DNA of 45,459 nucleotides, taken from contig DATFUZ010000048.1 in NCBI GenBank assembly GCA_035260545.1, positions 1-45,459 of the forward strand. The letters are read 5' to 3'. The notes under the pieces are model-generated. The model did not search any database and was not told the DNA's origin. It was given only the letters and a program-made list of their open reading frames with translations. Below are positions 24,780 to 33,108 of the stretch, piece after piece; the first letter of the stretch is position 1, and each line of letters begins with the position of its first letter. Source of the DNA: DATDDB01 sp035260545 (lineage in GTDB: Bacteria; Pseudomonadota; Gammaproteobacteria; Burkholderiales; Gallionellaceae). The position numbers were made by a program, and so were the translations under genes.

Positions 24780-25499
24780 TCAGGCGAAAAAAGACCGCAG
24801 GTTATTGGCGTCGAGGATTTCCACCGCCTTGTTGCGCACGCTGATCAGCCCCGCCTTCTGGAAGCGCGAGAGGGTGCGGCTCACCGTCTCCAGCTTCATT
24901 CCCAGGTAGTTCCCGATCTCCTGCCGCGTCATACGCAACTGGAACGCGGACGGCGAATAGCCGCGTGCGGCAAAACGCTGCGACAGGTTGAGCAGGAATG
25001 CCGCCAGCCGTTCTTCCGCGTGCATGGAGCCCAGCAGCAGCATGGTGCCGTGATCGCGTACGATCTCGCTGCTCATGATGCGGTGCAGGTGGCGCTGCAA
25101 GGTGGGCAGCTTGCGCCCCAGTTCCTCCAGCTTGCCAAACGGCAGCTCGCACACCTCGCTGTCTTCCAGGGCAACCGCACTACAGGTATGGATATCGGTG
25201 CTGATCGCGTCCATGCCCATGATCTCGCCCGCCATCTGGAAGCCGGTCACCTGTTCGTGGCCGTTGGCGTGCAGCACATGCGTCTTGAAAAAGCCCGAGC
25301 GCACGGCATACAGTGCGCGCAGCGGCGAGCCGCTATGGAATAGATAGTCGCCGCGGCGGAACGTACGCTTCACGTGCGTCAGCGCCTCCAGTTGCGCGAT
25401 GTCCCCCTCGGCGATGCCCGCCGGCAGGCAATTCTTGCGCAAATTGCAGGCGGAACACGAGGTTTGGGCGCGGGGCGGAAAGGAAAAAATATTTTTCAT
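24780..25499 (-). CDS. fnr: Oxygen-sensing FNR regulator
   Basis: A 239-residue Crp/Fnr protein. The four cysteines that hold the oxygen-labile [4Fe-4S] cluster are present: C15, C18, C24 (SCSACNLRKNC) and C106 (HTCSAV). The cyclic-nucleotide-type beta-barrel, the dimer helix (about 130-160) and a C-terminal helix-turn-helix follow; the recognition helix ETVSRTLSRF keeps the E--SR pattern that reads TTGAT half-sites. It would activate anaerobic genes when oxygen is absent. It is divergent from hemN, whose promoter has an FNR box. The upstream region on its own strand has a TTGAT half-site (near 25536) that might allow autoregulation, but the partner half is poor. Confidence 0.95.
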   Translation of the reverse strand: MKNIFSFPPRAQTSCSACNLRKNCLPAGIAEGDIAQLEALTHVKRTFRRGDYLFHSGSPLRALYAVRSGFFKTHVLHANGHEQVTGFQMAGEIMGMDAISTDIHTCSAVALEDSEVCELPFGKLEELGRKLPTLQRHLHRIMSSEIVRDHGTMLLLGSMHAEERLAAFLLNLSQRFAARGYSPSAFQLRMTRQEIGNYLGMKLETVSRTLSRFQKAGLISVRNKAVEILDANNLRSFFA

Positions 25500-25554
25500 G
25501 ATTGCGTGGGATAAATCTTCCTAATTAACAATCAAATAGCATAATTAACCATGT

Positions 25555-25598
25555 TTGAGCTATGTCAAAAGCTATCTTCCGGTTCAATGGCATAGTAT
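25555..25598 (+). promoter_or_regulatory. FNR box and promoter of hemN
   Basis: TTGAG-CTAT-GTCAA at 25555-25568 matches the FNR consensus TTGAT-N4-ATCAA at eight of ten conserved positions. A -10-like TAGTAT follows at 25593-25598. If transcription starts about 5-7 bases later, the box is centred near -42, the class II activator position. The adjacent divergent gene is fnr itself. Confidence 0.72.
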
Positions 25599-25641
25599 CC
25601 TTGTGCGCTTACTTTGTCTTCAGGGGTCCGATATTCGCATT

Positions 25642-27033
25642 ATGAGCACCATAGCAGCAACTTCGGAACTGGAAGTGGATCTGGATCTGATTCGCCGGCT
25701 GGACCGCAATGGTCCGCGGTATACCTCATATCCTACGGCCGACCGTTTTTCGCCGGCATTCACACCGGAATCTTACCAGAAGTGGGTGGCCCAGCGTGAT
25801 CCCGGCCGCCCGCTCTCGCTGTATATCCACATCCCGTTCTGCAATACGCTGTGCTTCTATTGCGCGTGCAACAAGATCATCACCAAGGATCGCAGCCGGT
25901 CGGCCCGTTACGTGCAATATCTGATTAAGGAAATGGCCATGCAGGCCGCCCTGATGCCGGGCGAGCGCCGCCTGGAACAACTGCACTGGGGCGGCGGCAC
26001 GCCAACCTTCCTCAGCGACGACGAGATGCGCGAGCTGATGGCCGCCACCAATGAACACTTCACGCTGGTGCCCGACGGGGAGTACTCGATCGAGATCGAC
26101 CCGCGCAAGGTCACCGACGAAACCATCGCCCTGCTGGGCAGCCTGGGCTTCAACCGCATCAGCATCGGCGTGCAGGACTTCGATCCGCAGGTGCAGGTGG
26201 CGGTAAACCGCATCCAGAGTGAGGAGGAAACGCTGCGCGTGATGCGCGCGGCGCGCGCCAACGGCTTCAAGTCGGTCAGCCTGGACCTGATCTACGGCCT
26301 GCCCAAGCAGACCCTGGAGAGCGTCAGGGCGACGCTGGAAAGAGTGATCGCCGCCAATCCCGACCGCCTGTCCATCTACAACTATGCGCACATGCCGACG
26401 GTGTTCATGCCGCAGCGCCGCATCCACGAATCCGACCTGCCCGCGCCGCAAACGAAGCTGGACATCCTCAAGCTGGCGGTGAACATGCTGACCGATGCCG
26501 GTTATGTATACATTGGCATGGACCATTTTGCCAAGCCCGACGACGAGTTGGCGGTGGCTCAGCGCGCAGGGCGCCTGCACCGCAATTTCCAGGGCTATTC
26601 CACGCATGCCGACTGCGACCTGATCGCCCTGGGGGTGAGCGCCATTGGCAAGGTCGGCCCCACCTACAGCCAGAATTTCCGCGAGGAAGAAGAATACTAT
26701 GCCGCGCTCGATCGCAACGTGCTGCCCATCATGCGCGGCATGGAACTGGACGCCGACGACTTGGTGCGGCGCGCCATCATCCAGGCGCTGATGTGCCATT
26801 TCGCCCTGGACAAGGCGTCATTCAATGACACCTTCGGCATTGATTTCGACAGCTATTTCGCCACCGAACTTGGCGAACTGTCCGAGTATGCACGCGAAGG
26901 CCTGCTGCTGATGTCTGCGGACCGGCTTGCCGTGACGCCCAAGGGGCGCATGCTTATCCGTAATATCTGCATGGTCTTCGACAAATACCTGCGCACCCGA
27001 ACCGAGCATGCGCGGTATTCCAAAGTAATATGA
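25642..27033 (+). CDS. hemN: Oxygen-independent coproporphyrinogen III dehydrogenase
   Basis: A 463-residue radical-SAM enzyme of heme synthesis that decarboxylates coproporphyrinogen III to protoporphyrinogen IX without oxygen. It has the PRYTSYPTA entry motif, the cluster cysteines C67, C71, C74 (PFCNTLCFYCACN), HWGGGTPTFL, the ISIGVQDFDPQVQ block and the C-terminal HemN domain. The CNxxC form with a fourth Cys separates it from HemW. Start chosen at the ATG that gives the family length (about 455-460); an upstream in-frame extension from 25555 overlaps the FNR box. Likely FNR-activated under low oxygen. Confidence 0.95.
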   Translation: MSTIAATSELEVDLDLIRRLDRNGPRYTSYPTADRFSPAFTPESYQKWVAQRDPGRPLSLYIHIPFCNTLCFYCACNKIITKDRSRSARYVQYLIKEMAMQAALMPGERRLEQLHWGGGTPTFLSDDEMRELMAATNEHFTLVPDGEYSIEIDPRKVTDETIALLGSLGFNRISIGVQDFDPQVQVAVNRIQSEEETLRVMRAARANGFKSVSLDLIYGLPKQTLESVRATLERVIAANPDRLSIYNYAHMPTVFMPQRRIHESDLPAPQTKLDILKLAVNMLTDAGYVYIGMDHFAKPDDELAVAQRAGRLHRNFQGYSTHADCDLIALGVSAIGKVGPTYSQNFREEEEYYAALDRNVLPIMRGMELDADDLVRRAIIQALMCHFALDKASFNDTFGIDFDSYFATELGELSEYAREGLLLMSADRLAVTPKGRMLIRNICMVFDKYLRTRTEHARYSKVI

Positions 27034-27062
27034 GTCACTGAATTTCCTGGAACAAAAACCTG

Positions 27063-28313
27063 ATGATCATGAAATGCGTGGATGACTTCCGCCTGCGCCT
27101 CGGCAAGCATGAACTGGTGCCCATCGTGTCGGGCGGCATGGGGGTGGATATTTCCACGTCCGCGCTTGCGCTGGAGATCGCCCGCCTGGGCGGGATCGGC
27201 CATATTTCCGATGCCATGCTGCCCACTGTGACGGATCGCCGTTATGACACCGACTTCGTCAAGGTGAAGCTGCAGAAATACAAGTACAACATCGACAATT
27301 CCGACAAGTCGGCGGTGAAGTTCGACCTCGGCCAGGTGGAAGAGGCCACCCGCCTGCACGTGGGCAAGGCCATGGATGCGAAGCGCGGCCAGGGCATGAT
27401 CTTCATCAACGTCATGGAAAAGCTCACCATGAACGCCCCGCGTGAGACGCTGCGGGCGCGCCTGCATGCCGGGCTTTCCGCCGGCATAGACGGCATCACG
27501 CTGGCGGCCGGGCTGCACCTGGGGTCCTTCGCGTTGATGCAGGACCATCCGCGTTTTCATGACGCCAAGCTGGGCATCATCGTGTCCAGCGCGCGTGCGC
27601 TGCAGCTCTTCCTGCGCAAGAACGCCAATTCCGGGCGTCTGCCAGACTACGTAGTGGTCGAAGGCCCGCTGGCCGGCGGCCACCTCGGCTTCGGCATGGA
27701 CTGGGCGAAGTACGATCTGCGCACCATCGTCCAGGAGGTCATGGACTACCTGCGCGGCGCAAACCTGGAGATTCCGGTCATTCCGGCGGGCGGCATTTTC
27801 ACCGGTAGCGACGCAGTGTCCTACCTGGACACGGGCTCATCCGCCGTGCAGGTGGCCACGCGCTTCACCGTCACCCAGGAATGCGGCCTGCCGCCGGACG
27901 TGCAGCAGGAATATTTCAAGGCCAGCGAAGGCGACATCGAGGTCAACACGATCTCCCCGACCGGCTACCCCATGCGCATGCTGAAGAACAGCCCGGCCAT
28001 CGGCTCCGGCATCCGTCCCGGCTGCGAGTCTTACGGTTACCTGCTCGATGCCAAGGGCAATTGCGCCTACATCGATTCCTACAACCGCGAAGTCGCGGCG
28101 CATCCCGACGCCAAGAAGATCTCGGTGATGGACAAGACCTGTCTGTGCACCCACATGCGCAACTTCAAGTGCTGGACCTGCGGACACTACACCTACCGCC
28201 TGAAGGATACCACCCGCCGCAACGACGACGGCAGCTACCGGTTGCTCACCGCAGAGCACGTGTTCCACGATTACCAGTACAGCAAGGACCACAAGATCGC
28301 CCTGCCGGAGTAG
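27063..28313 (+). CDS. Nitronate monooxygenase-like flavoprotein with Cys-rich C-terminus
   Basis: A 416-residue TIM-barrel flavoprotein of the NMO/2-nitropropane dioxygenase superfamily. Recognisable parts are the FMN-binding start IVSGGMGVDIS, the VVEGPLAGGHLGFG loop (about 198-211) and IPAGGIFTGSDAV followed by SAVQVATRF. The last 65 residues are unusual: C360-x-C362-x7-C370-x2-C373 looks like a metal or Fe-S site, and other cysteines lie near 275, 320 and 334. Close homologues oxidise nitronates or reduce enoyl substrates; the function here cannot be fixed. It begins 30 bases after hemN (ATG at 27063 or 27069) and is probably co-transcribed with it, which would place it under FNR. Confidence 0.82.
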   Translation: MIMKCVDDFRLRLGKHELVPIVSGGMGVDISTSALALEIARLGGIGHISDAMLPTVTDRRYDTDFVKVKLQKYKYNIDNSDKSAVKFDLGQVEEATRLHVGKAMDAKRGQGMIFINVMEKLTMNAPRETLRARLHAGLSAGIDGITLAAGLHLGSFALMQDHPRFHDAKLGIIVSSARALQLFLRKNANSGRLPDYVVVEGPLAGGHLGFGMDWAKYDLRTIVQEVMDYLRGANLEIPVIPAGGIFTGSDAVSYLDTGSSAVQVATRFTVTQECGLPPDVQQEYFKASEGDIEVNTISPTGYPMRMLKNSPAIGSGIRPGCESYGYLLDAKGNCAYIDSYNREVAAHPDAKKISVMDKTCLCTHMRNFKCWTCGHYTYRLKDTTRRNDDGSYRLLTAEHVFHDYQYSKDHKIALPE

Positions 28314-28341
28314 CGCGGCCGCAACCATTGCGCACGGGCGC

Positions 28342-28370
28342 CTGTTGTTTTGCCGCCCAGGTATTATAAT
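28342..28370 (+). promoter_or_regulatory. Possible asmA promoter
   Basis: A perfect TATAAT at 28365-28370 lies 36 bases before the asmA ATG. At 17 bases upstream there is only a poor -35 (CTGTTG). The site lies in the 92-base gap after the NMO-like gene. Confidence 0.42.
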
Positions 28371-28405
28371 TCCGCACGTTTCCTCACTCACTTCGGGACG
28401 GCGAA

Positions 28406-30577
28406 ATGAAAAAGATCCTCAAGTATGTCCTGCTGGCGCTGGTCGCTGTCGCACTGGTCTTCGCGGCGCTGGTCACCTACATCCTGGTTGCGGTCAATCC
28501 GAACGACTACAAACCGCAGATCATCAAGCTGGTGAAGGAAAAGACCCAGCGCAACCTCAAGATCGGCGGCGACATCAAGCTGACCATCTTCCCCAGCATA
28601 GGCGCGGACATCAACAAGATCGCGCTCTCCGAATACCGCAGCGAGCGCGAGTTTGCCTCGATAGACCGCGCCCACGTCTCGGTTGCGCTCATTCCGCTGC
28701 TGTCGAAGCGCATTGTGGTAAACGAGGTCGAGCTCAGCGGCGCGAAGGCCGACCTTATCGAGTACCGGGACGGCAAGCTCAACATCGACGACCTGATCTC
28801 CCACGGCGCGGAGCCGGAAAAGACGCAGCCCGCCAAGCCTGAGGCGCCGGCGAGGCGCACAGCCGGGGCGCCGCTGGCGCTGGACATTGCGTCGGTTAGC
28901 GTGGACCACACCTCGCTGACTTACCGCGACGAAGCCACCGGCGCGCATTATGCCGTCAAGGACCTGCACGTGAAGACCGGGCGCCTCGGCAGCGGCTCCC
29001 CGACCCCGCTCGAAATGGGCGTGACGCTTACGGGCAACAAGCCCAAGGTCGATCTTGTCGCGCAACTGAAGGCCATGGTAACCCTGGACCTCGCGAAGCA
29101 AATCTACCGCGCCCAGGGGCTGGACCTGCAGGTCACGGGCGAGGCGGCGGGGATACGCAACCTGAAGCTCACTGCGAACGGCGATGTAAGCGCCGACATG
29201 AAGAGCGGGGAGCTGGGCGCGAAGCAATTCGTGGTCGACGTATCCGGCGTGCAGAACACCAATAACCTGACAGCCAGACTCTCGCTGCCGGGTGTCGAAA
29301 CTAAGGGGCAGACCTTCAGGATCAGCGATCTGGCGTTGAATGCCGAGATGCGGCAACCCGACCAGGCGTTCAAGGTCAAGCTCGATACCCCGGTCGAAGG
29401 CAATCTGGAGAGTCAGCGCTTCACCCTGTCCGGGCTCAAGCTCGCACTGAACGCCACCGGCGACAAGCTGCCGAACAAGTCGGTCAGCAGTGAACTGGGC
29501 GGCAATGTGCAGATGGACCTGAAGAAGCAAGCCGTGGATGTGCATCTGGACGGCGGCCTGCTGCAGAGCAAGATCAAGGCGGATGCTTCCGTGAACGGCT
29601 TCGCCCATCCCGCCATCCGCTTCAAGGCCGACATCGACCAGTTCGATGCCGATCTTTACCTGCCCAAGAAGAAAGCGGGCGCCACGACCGGTGCCGCGCC
29701 CGGCGCGGCGGAGGCTCCCGAACAGGCGTTCGATCTTTCGGCCTTGCGCGATCTCGACGTGGACGGCAGCCTGACGCTGGGCGCCCTGAAAGTGCTGAAC
29801 ATCAAAGCCTCACAATTGCGCGTCGCCGTCAAGGCGCAGCGCGGCGAGGTGGCCGTGCCGATGTCGCTCAACCTCTATAAGGGTAGCGCCAAGCTGGATG
29901 CCAAGGTGAATGCCGTGCCCGCCAAGCCGGTGTTTGCGGTCAGGGGCGATCTTGCCGGGGTCGAGGTCGGCCCGCTGGCCAAGGATGCCGCCAACCTCGA
30001 CATCATCGAAGGCAGGGGCAATATTGCGCTCAACCTCACCACGCAGGGCAATCTGGTCAGTGCGCTGAAGAAAGGCCTGGGCGGCACCATGGGCGTGAAT
30101 CTGCGCAACGGCGCGGTGAAGGGCATCAACCTGCAGAAGCTCGTGCAAGGCTTGCAGCGACTGAGCAAGAACACCCGCCAGGAAAGCCTGGGCGTCGGCA
30201 AGGAAGAAAAGACCGCATTCACCGAATTCCGCGCCAACTTCAAGGTGCACGACGGCGTCGCGCATAACAGCGACCTCAGCATCAAGGCGCCGCCCACCGT
30301 GCATGTCACCGGCAGCGGCGACGTCGACATCGGCAACAGCACGGTCAACTACACCACCAAGGTGACCTTCGCCAAGACTGCGCACGGCGGTTCCGGCACG
30401 CTGCCGGTGTATCTGAGCGGACCCTTCACCGACCTCAAGTACAGGGTGGACTTGGGCGCCCTTGCGGCCAGCGTCGTCAAGCAGAAGCTGGAGGCCAAGA
30501 AGGAAAAGGCTCAGGAGGAGATCAAGAGCAAGGCCAGGGAAGAGCTGAAAAAAGGCCTGCGCAACCTGTTCAAGTAA
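28406..30577 (+). CDS. asmA: AsmA-family protein
   Basis: A 723-residue protein with one N-terminal membrane segment (about 5-30, LKYVLLALVAVALVFAALV) and a long periplasmic part of repeating beta strands. The opening NPNDYKPQIIKLVKEKTQR and GDIKLTIFPSIGADINKIAL are characteristic of AsmA. The C-terminal AsmA_2 region includes NGAVKGINLQKLVQGL and the late STVNYTTKV segment. A charged helical tail (KQKLEAKKEKAQEEIKSKA) ends it. AsmA-type proteins resemble lipid-transfer bridges (TamB, YhdP) and affect outer-membrane assembly. The gene is followed by mutY after 21 bases. Confidence 0.9.
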   Translation: MKKILKYVLLALVAVALVFAALVTYILVAVNPNDYKPQIIKLVKEKTQRNLKIGGDIKLTIFPSIGADINKIALSEYRSEREFASIDRAHVSVALIPLLSKRIVVNEVELSGAKADLIEYRDGKLNIDDLISHGAEPEKTQPAKPEAPARRTAGAPLALDIASVSVDHTSLTYRDEATGAHYAVKDLHVKTGRLGSGSPTPLEMGVTLTGNKPKVDLVAQLKAMVTLDLAKQIYRAQGLDLQVTGEAAGIRNLKLTANGDVSADMKSGELGAKQFVVDVSGVQNTNNLTARLSLPGVETKGQTFRISDLALNAEMRQPDQAFKVKLDTPVEGNLESQRFTLSGLKLALNATGDKLPNKSVSSELGGNVQMDLKKQAVDVHLDGGLLQSKIKADASVNGFAHPAIRFKADIDQFDADLYLPKKKAGATTGAAPGAAEAPEQAFDLSALRDLDVDGSLTLGALKVLNIKASQLRVAVKAQRGEVAVPMSLNLYKGSAKLDAKVNAVPAKPVFAVRGDLAGVEVGPLAKDAANLDIIEGRGNIALNLTTQGNLVSALKKGLGGTMGVNLRNGAVKGINLQKLVQGLQRLSKNTRQESLGVGKEEKTAFTEFRANFKVHDGVAHNSDLSIKAPPTVHVTGSGDVDIGNSTVNYTTKVTFAKTAHGGSGTLPVYLSGPFTDLKYRVDLGALAASVVKQKLEAKKEKAQEEIKSKAREELKKGLRNLFK

Positions 30578-30598
30578 GCACGGGCCGCGGCTACTGAC

Positions 30599-31639
30599 AT
30601 GGCTTCGTTTGCCTCGCGTCTCATCCGCTGGCAGCGCAGCCACGGCCGCCACGGCTTGCCGTGGCAGGGTGCGGACGCCTACGGGGTGTGGCTGTCGGAA
30701 ATCATGCTGCAGCAGACCCAGGTGGCCACCGTCATTCCCTATTACGCGCGGTTCCTCGCGGCCTTTCCCACGCCCGCAGTACTTGCTGCGGCGAGCGAGG
30801 AGCAGGTGCTCGCGCACTGGAGCGGGCTGGGCTACTACGCGCGCGGGCGCAACCTGCACCGGGCCGCCAGCATCATCGTTGAAACATACGGCGGCAACTT
30901 CCCCCGCGCCTTCGATGACATCGCGGACCTGCCCGGCATCGGGCGTTCCACCGCGGCGGCCATCTGCGCGCTCGCCTACCACGAGCGCCGCGCCATCCTC
31001 GATGGCAATGTGAAGCGCGTGCTCGCCCGGCATTGCGGCATCGAGGGCTGGCCCGGGGAAAAGAAGGTCGAGACGCATTTGTGGGCGCTGGCGGAAAGCC
31101 GGTTGCCATCTGCAGTGAGCAAAGGCGATGCCTGCGCGGTGTACACCCAGGCCATCATGGACCTGGGGGCGACCGTGTGCACGCGCAGCAAGCCGGATTG
31201 CGCGGCCTGCCCGGTGCAGTCCGACTGCGTAGCGTTCGCGACCGGGCGCACTGCCGTGTTGCCGGAGCCGCGGCCGGTCAGGGCTGTTCCGGAGCGGAAT
31301 GCGGCCTTTCTGCTGCTGCAGCACGGCAACGACATCCTGCTGGAAAAACGTCCGCCTAGCGGCATCTGGGGCGGCCTGTGGTGTCCGCCGCAATTCGACA
31401 GCCGGGAAGATGCTCTGGCATGGTGCGAGCGGCAGGGGCTGGACTGGCATGAGGATGGCGACGTCGCCATGTTTACCCATACCTTTACTCATTTCCGCCT
31501 CCACATCACGCCGGTGCGCCTGCGCCTGGCCTGCAAGCCGAGCCGCGCCGAGCAGCCAGGCCGCATATGGATGGATAACGCCGAGGCAGTGGGTGGGGCC
31601 ATCCCCACGCCGGTGCGCCGCATGCTGCGCCAGTTGTGA
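30599..31639 (+). CDS. mutY: A/G-specific adenine glycosylase MutY
   Basis: A 346-residue base-excision repair enzyme that removes adenine opposite 8-oxoguanine. The catalytic Glu is E34 in SEIMLQQTQVATV; the helix-hairpin-helix LPGIGRSTAAAI (111-122) leads to the catalytic Asp D135 in ILDGNVKRVLAR. The [4Fe-4S] cluster cysteines C194-x6-C201-x2-C204-x5-C210 are complete. Residues about 230-346 form the NUDIX-like domain that recognises 8-oxoG. Its stop overlaps the next gene (TGATG). Intact and of normal length. Confidence 0.97.
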   Translation: MASFASRLIRWQRSHGRHGLPWQGADAYGVWLSEIMLQQTQVATVIPYYARFLAAFPTPAVLAAASEEQVLAHWSGLGYYARGRNLHRAASIIVETYGGNFPRAFDDIADLPGIGRSTAAAICALAYHERRAILDGNVKRVLARHCGIEGWPGEKKVETHLWALAESRLPSAVSKGDACAVYTQAIMDLGATVCTRSKPDCAACPVQSDCVAFATGRTAVLPEPRPVRAVPERNAAFLLLQHGNDILLEKRPPSGIWGGLWCPPQFDSREDALAWCERQGLDWHEDGDVAMFTHTFTHFRLHITPVRLRLACKPSRAEQPGRIWMDNAEAVGGAIPTPVRRMLRQL

Positions 31640-31956
31640 TGGCGGTGCGGAGCCTGGCCTGGGTGTGCTATCTGCTGGAATGCGCGGACGGCACCCTGTA
31701 CTGCGGTATCACCAACAATCTGGAAAAGCGCGTGGACGCGCACAATGCGGGCGAGGGCGCGAAATACACCCGGGGACGGGCCCCGGTTAGGCTGGCCTAT
31801 GCCGAAGCCTGCGAGGATAAATCCGCCGCGCTCAAGCGCGAGCGGTCCATCAAACGCCTGCCGCGCGCGGACAAGCTCGCGCTGTGCCGGGCCAAACCGC
31901 CGAGGCGCGCGGCCCGGCAGGGCGCTGGGCTGACGAAGCGGCGGGAAAAACGGTAA
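31639..31956 (+). CDS. GIY-YIG nuclease-domain protein (YhbQ-like)
   Basis: A 105-residue single-domain GIY-YIG protein. It has WVCYLLECADGTLYCGITNN, where the two signature strands are CYLL and YCGIT, followed by a conserved Arg, and a Glu-bearing helix (SAALKRERSIKRL). The C-terminal 25 residues are basic. E. coli YhbQ is the closest known type, a probable DNA nuclease of unclear role. The ATG at 31639 overlaps the mutY stop by one base (TGATG), so it is translationally coupled to mutY; a GTG three bases earlier is less likely. The end of the gene overlaps a possible glyQ promoter. Confidence 0.88.
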   Translation: MAVRSLAWVCYLLECADGTLYCGITNNLEKRVDAHNAGEGAKYTRGRAPVRLAYAEACEDKSAALKRERSIKRLPRADKLALCRAKPPRRAARQGAGLTKRREKR

Positions 31957-31959
31957 AAT
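31930..31959 (+). promoter_or_regulatory. Possible glyQ promoter
   Basis: CTGACG (31930-31935), an 18-base spacer and TAAAAT (31954-31959) could form a promoter for glyQS, 34 bases before the glyQ ATG. It overlaps the end of the GIY-YIG gene. Confidence 0.35.
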
Positions 31960-31992
31960 GCGCCCTTTGCCACCCGGCCGAATCGATTAACG

Positions 31993-33108
31993 ATGCATAA
32001 CTCAGGTTCCGACATCACGTCCGCAAGCGGGCATGAGTCTTCGCCGACACTTGGCACGCCAAGTTTTGGCTCCGACATCACGTCCGCAAGCAGGCATGAG
32101 TCTTCGCCGACACTTGGCACACCAAGTTTTGGCTCCGACATCACGTCCGCAAGCAGACATGAGTCTTCACCGAAACTCAGCCAAGGGCTGAGTTTTCAGC
32201 AGATCATCCTGACGCTGCAGGATTTCTGGGGCAAGCAGGGGTGCGCCTTGCTGCAACCCTATGACATGGAGGTGGGCGCGGGTACTTCGCACACGGCCAC
32301 CTTTTTGCGCGCCATCGGGCCCGAACCCTGGAAGGCCGCCTATGTGCAGCCTTCGCGCCGCCCCAAGGACGGGCGCTACGGCGACAACCCCAACCGCCTG
32401 CAGCACTATTATCAGTTCCAGGTCGTGCTCAAGCCTGCACCCGCGAACATCCTCGAACTCTACCTCGGCTCGCTGGAGGCGCTGGGCTTCGACCTCAAAA
32501 AGAACGACGTGCGCTTCGTCGAGGACGACTGGGAAAATCCCACGCTTGGCGCCTGGGGTCTGGGCTGGGAAGTGTGGCTGAACGGCATGGAAGTCACCCA
32601 GTTCACCTATTTTCAGCAGGTCGGCGGACTGGACTGCAAGCCGCTCACCGGCGAAATCACCTACGGTTTGGAGCGACTGGCCATGTATTTGCAGGGCGTG
32701 GAGAACGTGTTCGACCTGCAATGGACCGAGGGTCTGACCTACCGCGACGTGTATCACCAGAACGAGGTGGAACAGTCCGCCTACAACTTCGAGCACAGCA
32801 ACGTCGAATTCCTGCTGCACGCCTTCGGCGAGTACGAGCGCAATGCCCGGCACCTGATGGAGCGGCAGCTTGCGCTGCCGGCCTACGAACAGGTGCTGAA
32901 GGCCGCACACACCTTCAACCTGCTGGACGCGCGCGGCGCGATCTCGGTCACCGAGCGCGCGGCCTACATCGGCCGCATCCGCAACCTGGCGCGCAGCGTG
33001 GCCCAAAGCTACCTTGACAGCCGCGCGCGCCTGGGCTTCCCCATGGCGCCGAAGGCGTGGGCGGACGAGGTGCTGGAACAAATCGAGAAAAAGGCGGCCC
33101 AGGCATGA
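31993..33108 (+). CDS. glyQ: Glycyl-tRNA synthetase alpha subunit with repeat-derived N-terminal extension
   Basis: A 371-residue catalytic subunit of the alpha2beta2 glycyl-tRNA synthetase. From residue about 66 (LSFQQIILTLQDFWGKQGC) the sequence follows the family closely: QPYDMEVGAGTSHTATFLR, AAYVQPSRRPKDGRYGDNPN, RFVEDDWENPTLGAWGLGWE. The first 65 residues are not family sequence: they are encoded by a DNA array of 63-66 bases repeated three times (each giving GSDITSAS-x-HESSP...). No ATG, GTG or TTG occurs in frame between the ATG at 31993 and the core, so the repeats are most likely translated. Only a non-standard CTG at 32188 could bypass them. The extension is rich in Ser, Thr, Gly and Pro and is probably disordered. 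It overlaps glyS by 4 bases. Confidence 0.93.
   Translation: MHNSGSDITSASGHESSPTLGTPSFGSDITSASRHESSPTLGTPSFGSDITSASRHESSPKLSQGLSFQQIILTLQDFWGKQGCALLQPYDMEVGAGTSHTATFLRAIGPEPWKAAYVQPSRRPKDGRYGDNPNRLQHYYQFQVVLKPAPANILELYLGSLEALGFDLKKNDVRFVEDDWENPTLGAWGLGWEVWLNGMEVTQFTYFQQVGGLDCKPLTGEITYGLERLAMYLQGVENVFDLQWTEGLTYRDVYHQNEVEQSAYNFEHSNVEFLLHAFGEYERNARHLMERQLALPAYEQVLKAAHTFNLLDARGAISVTERAAYIGRIRNLARSVAQSYLDSRARLGFPMAPKAWADEVLEQIEKKAAQA
32005..32196. repeat. Three tandem 63-66-base palindrome-bearing repeats inside the 5' end of glyQ
   Basis: Copies lie at 32005-32067, 32068-32130 and 32131-32196. Copies 1 and 2 differ at three bases. Each ends in a hairpin followed by TTTT: ACTTGG-CACG-CCAAGT, ACTTGG-CACA-CCAAGT and, in copy 3, ACTCAGCC-AAG-GGCTGAGT. 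Copy 3 is 3 bases longer, so the glyQ frame is kept. Each unit is open in several frames, including a minus-strand frame and a 52-codon frame at 32033-32191. Confidence 0.93.

Noticed and set aside
29810..31504. 564-codon minus-strand frame
   Set aside because: It is antisense to asmA and mutY and has no family-like sequence.
31797..32144. 115-codon minus-strand frame across the glyQ repeats (MSEPKLGVPSVGED repeats)
   Set aside because: It results from the repeat being open in several frames and runs into the GIY-YIG gene in antisense; glyQ on the plus strand has far better support.
32005..32196. Tandem repeats considered as a CRISPR array
   Set aside because: Units are directly adjacent without unique spacers, only three in number, and no cas gene is present.
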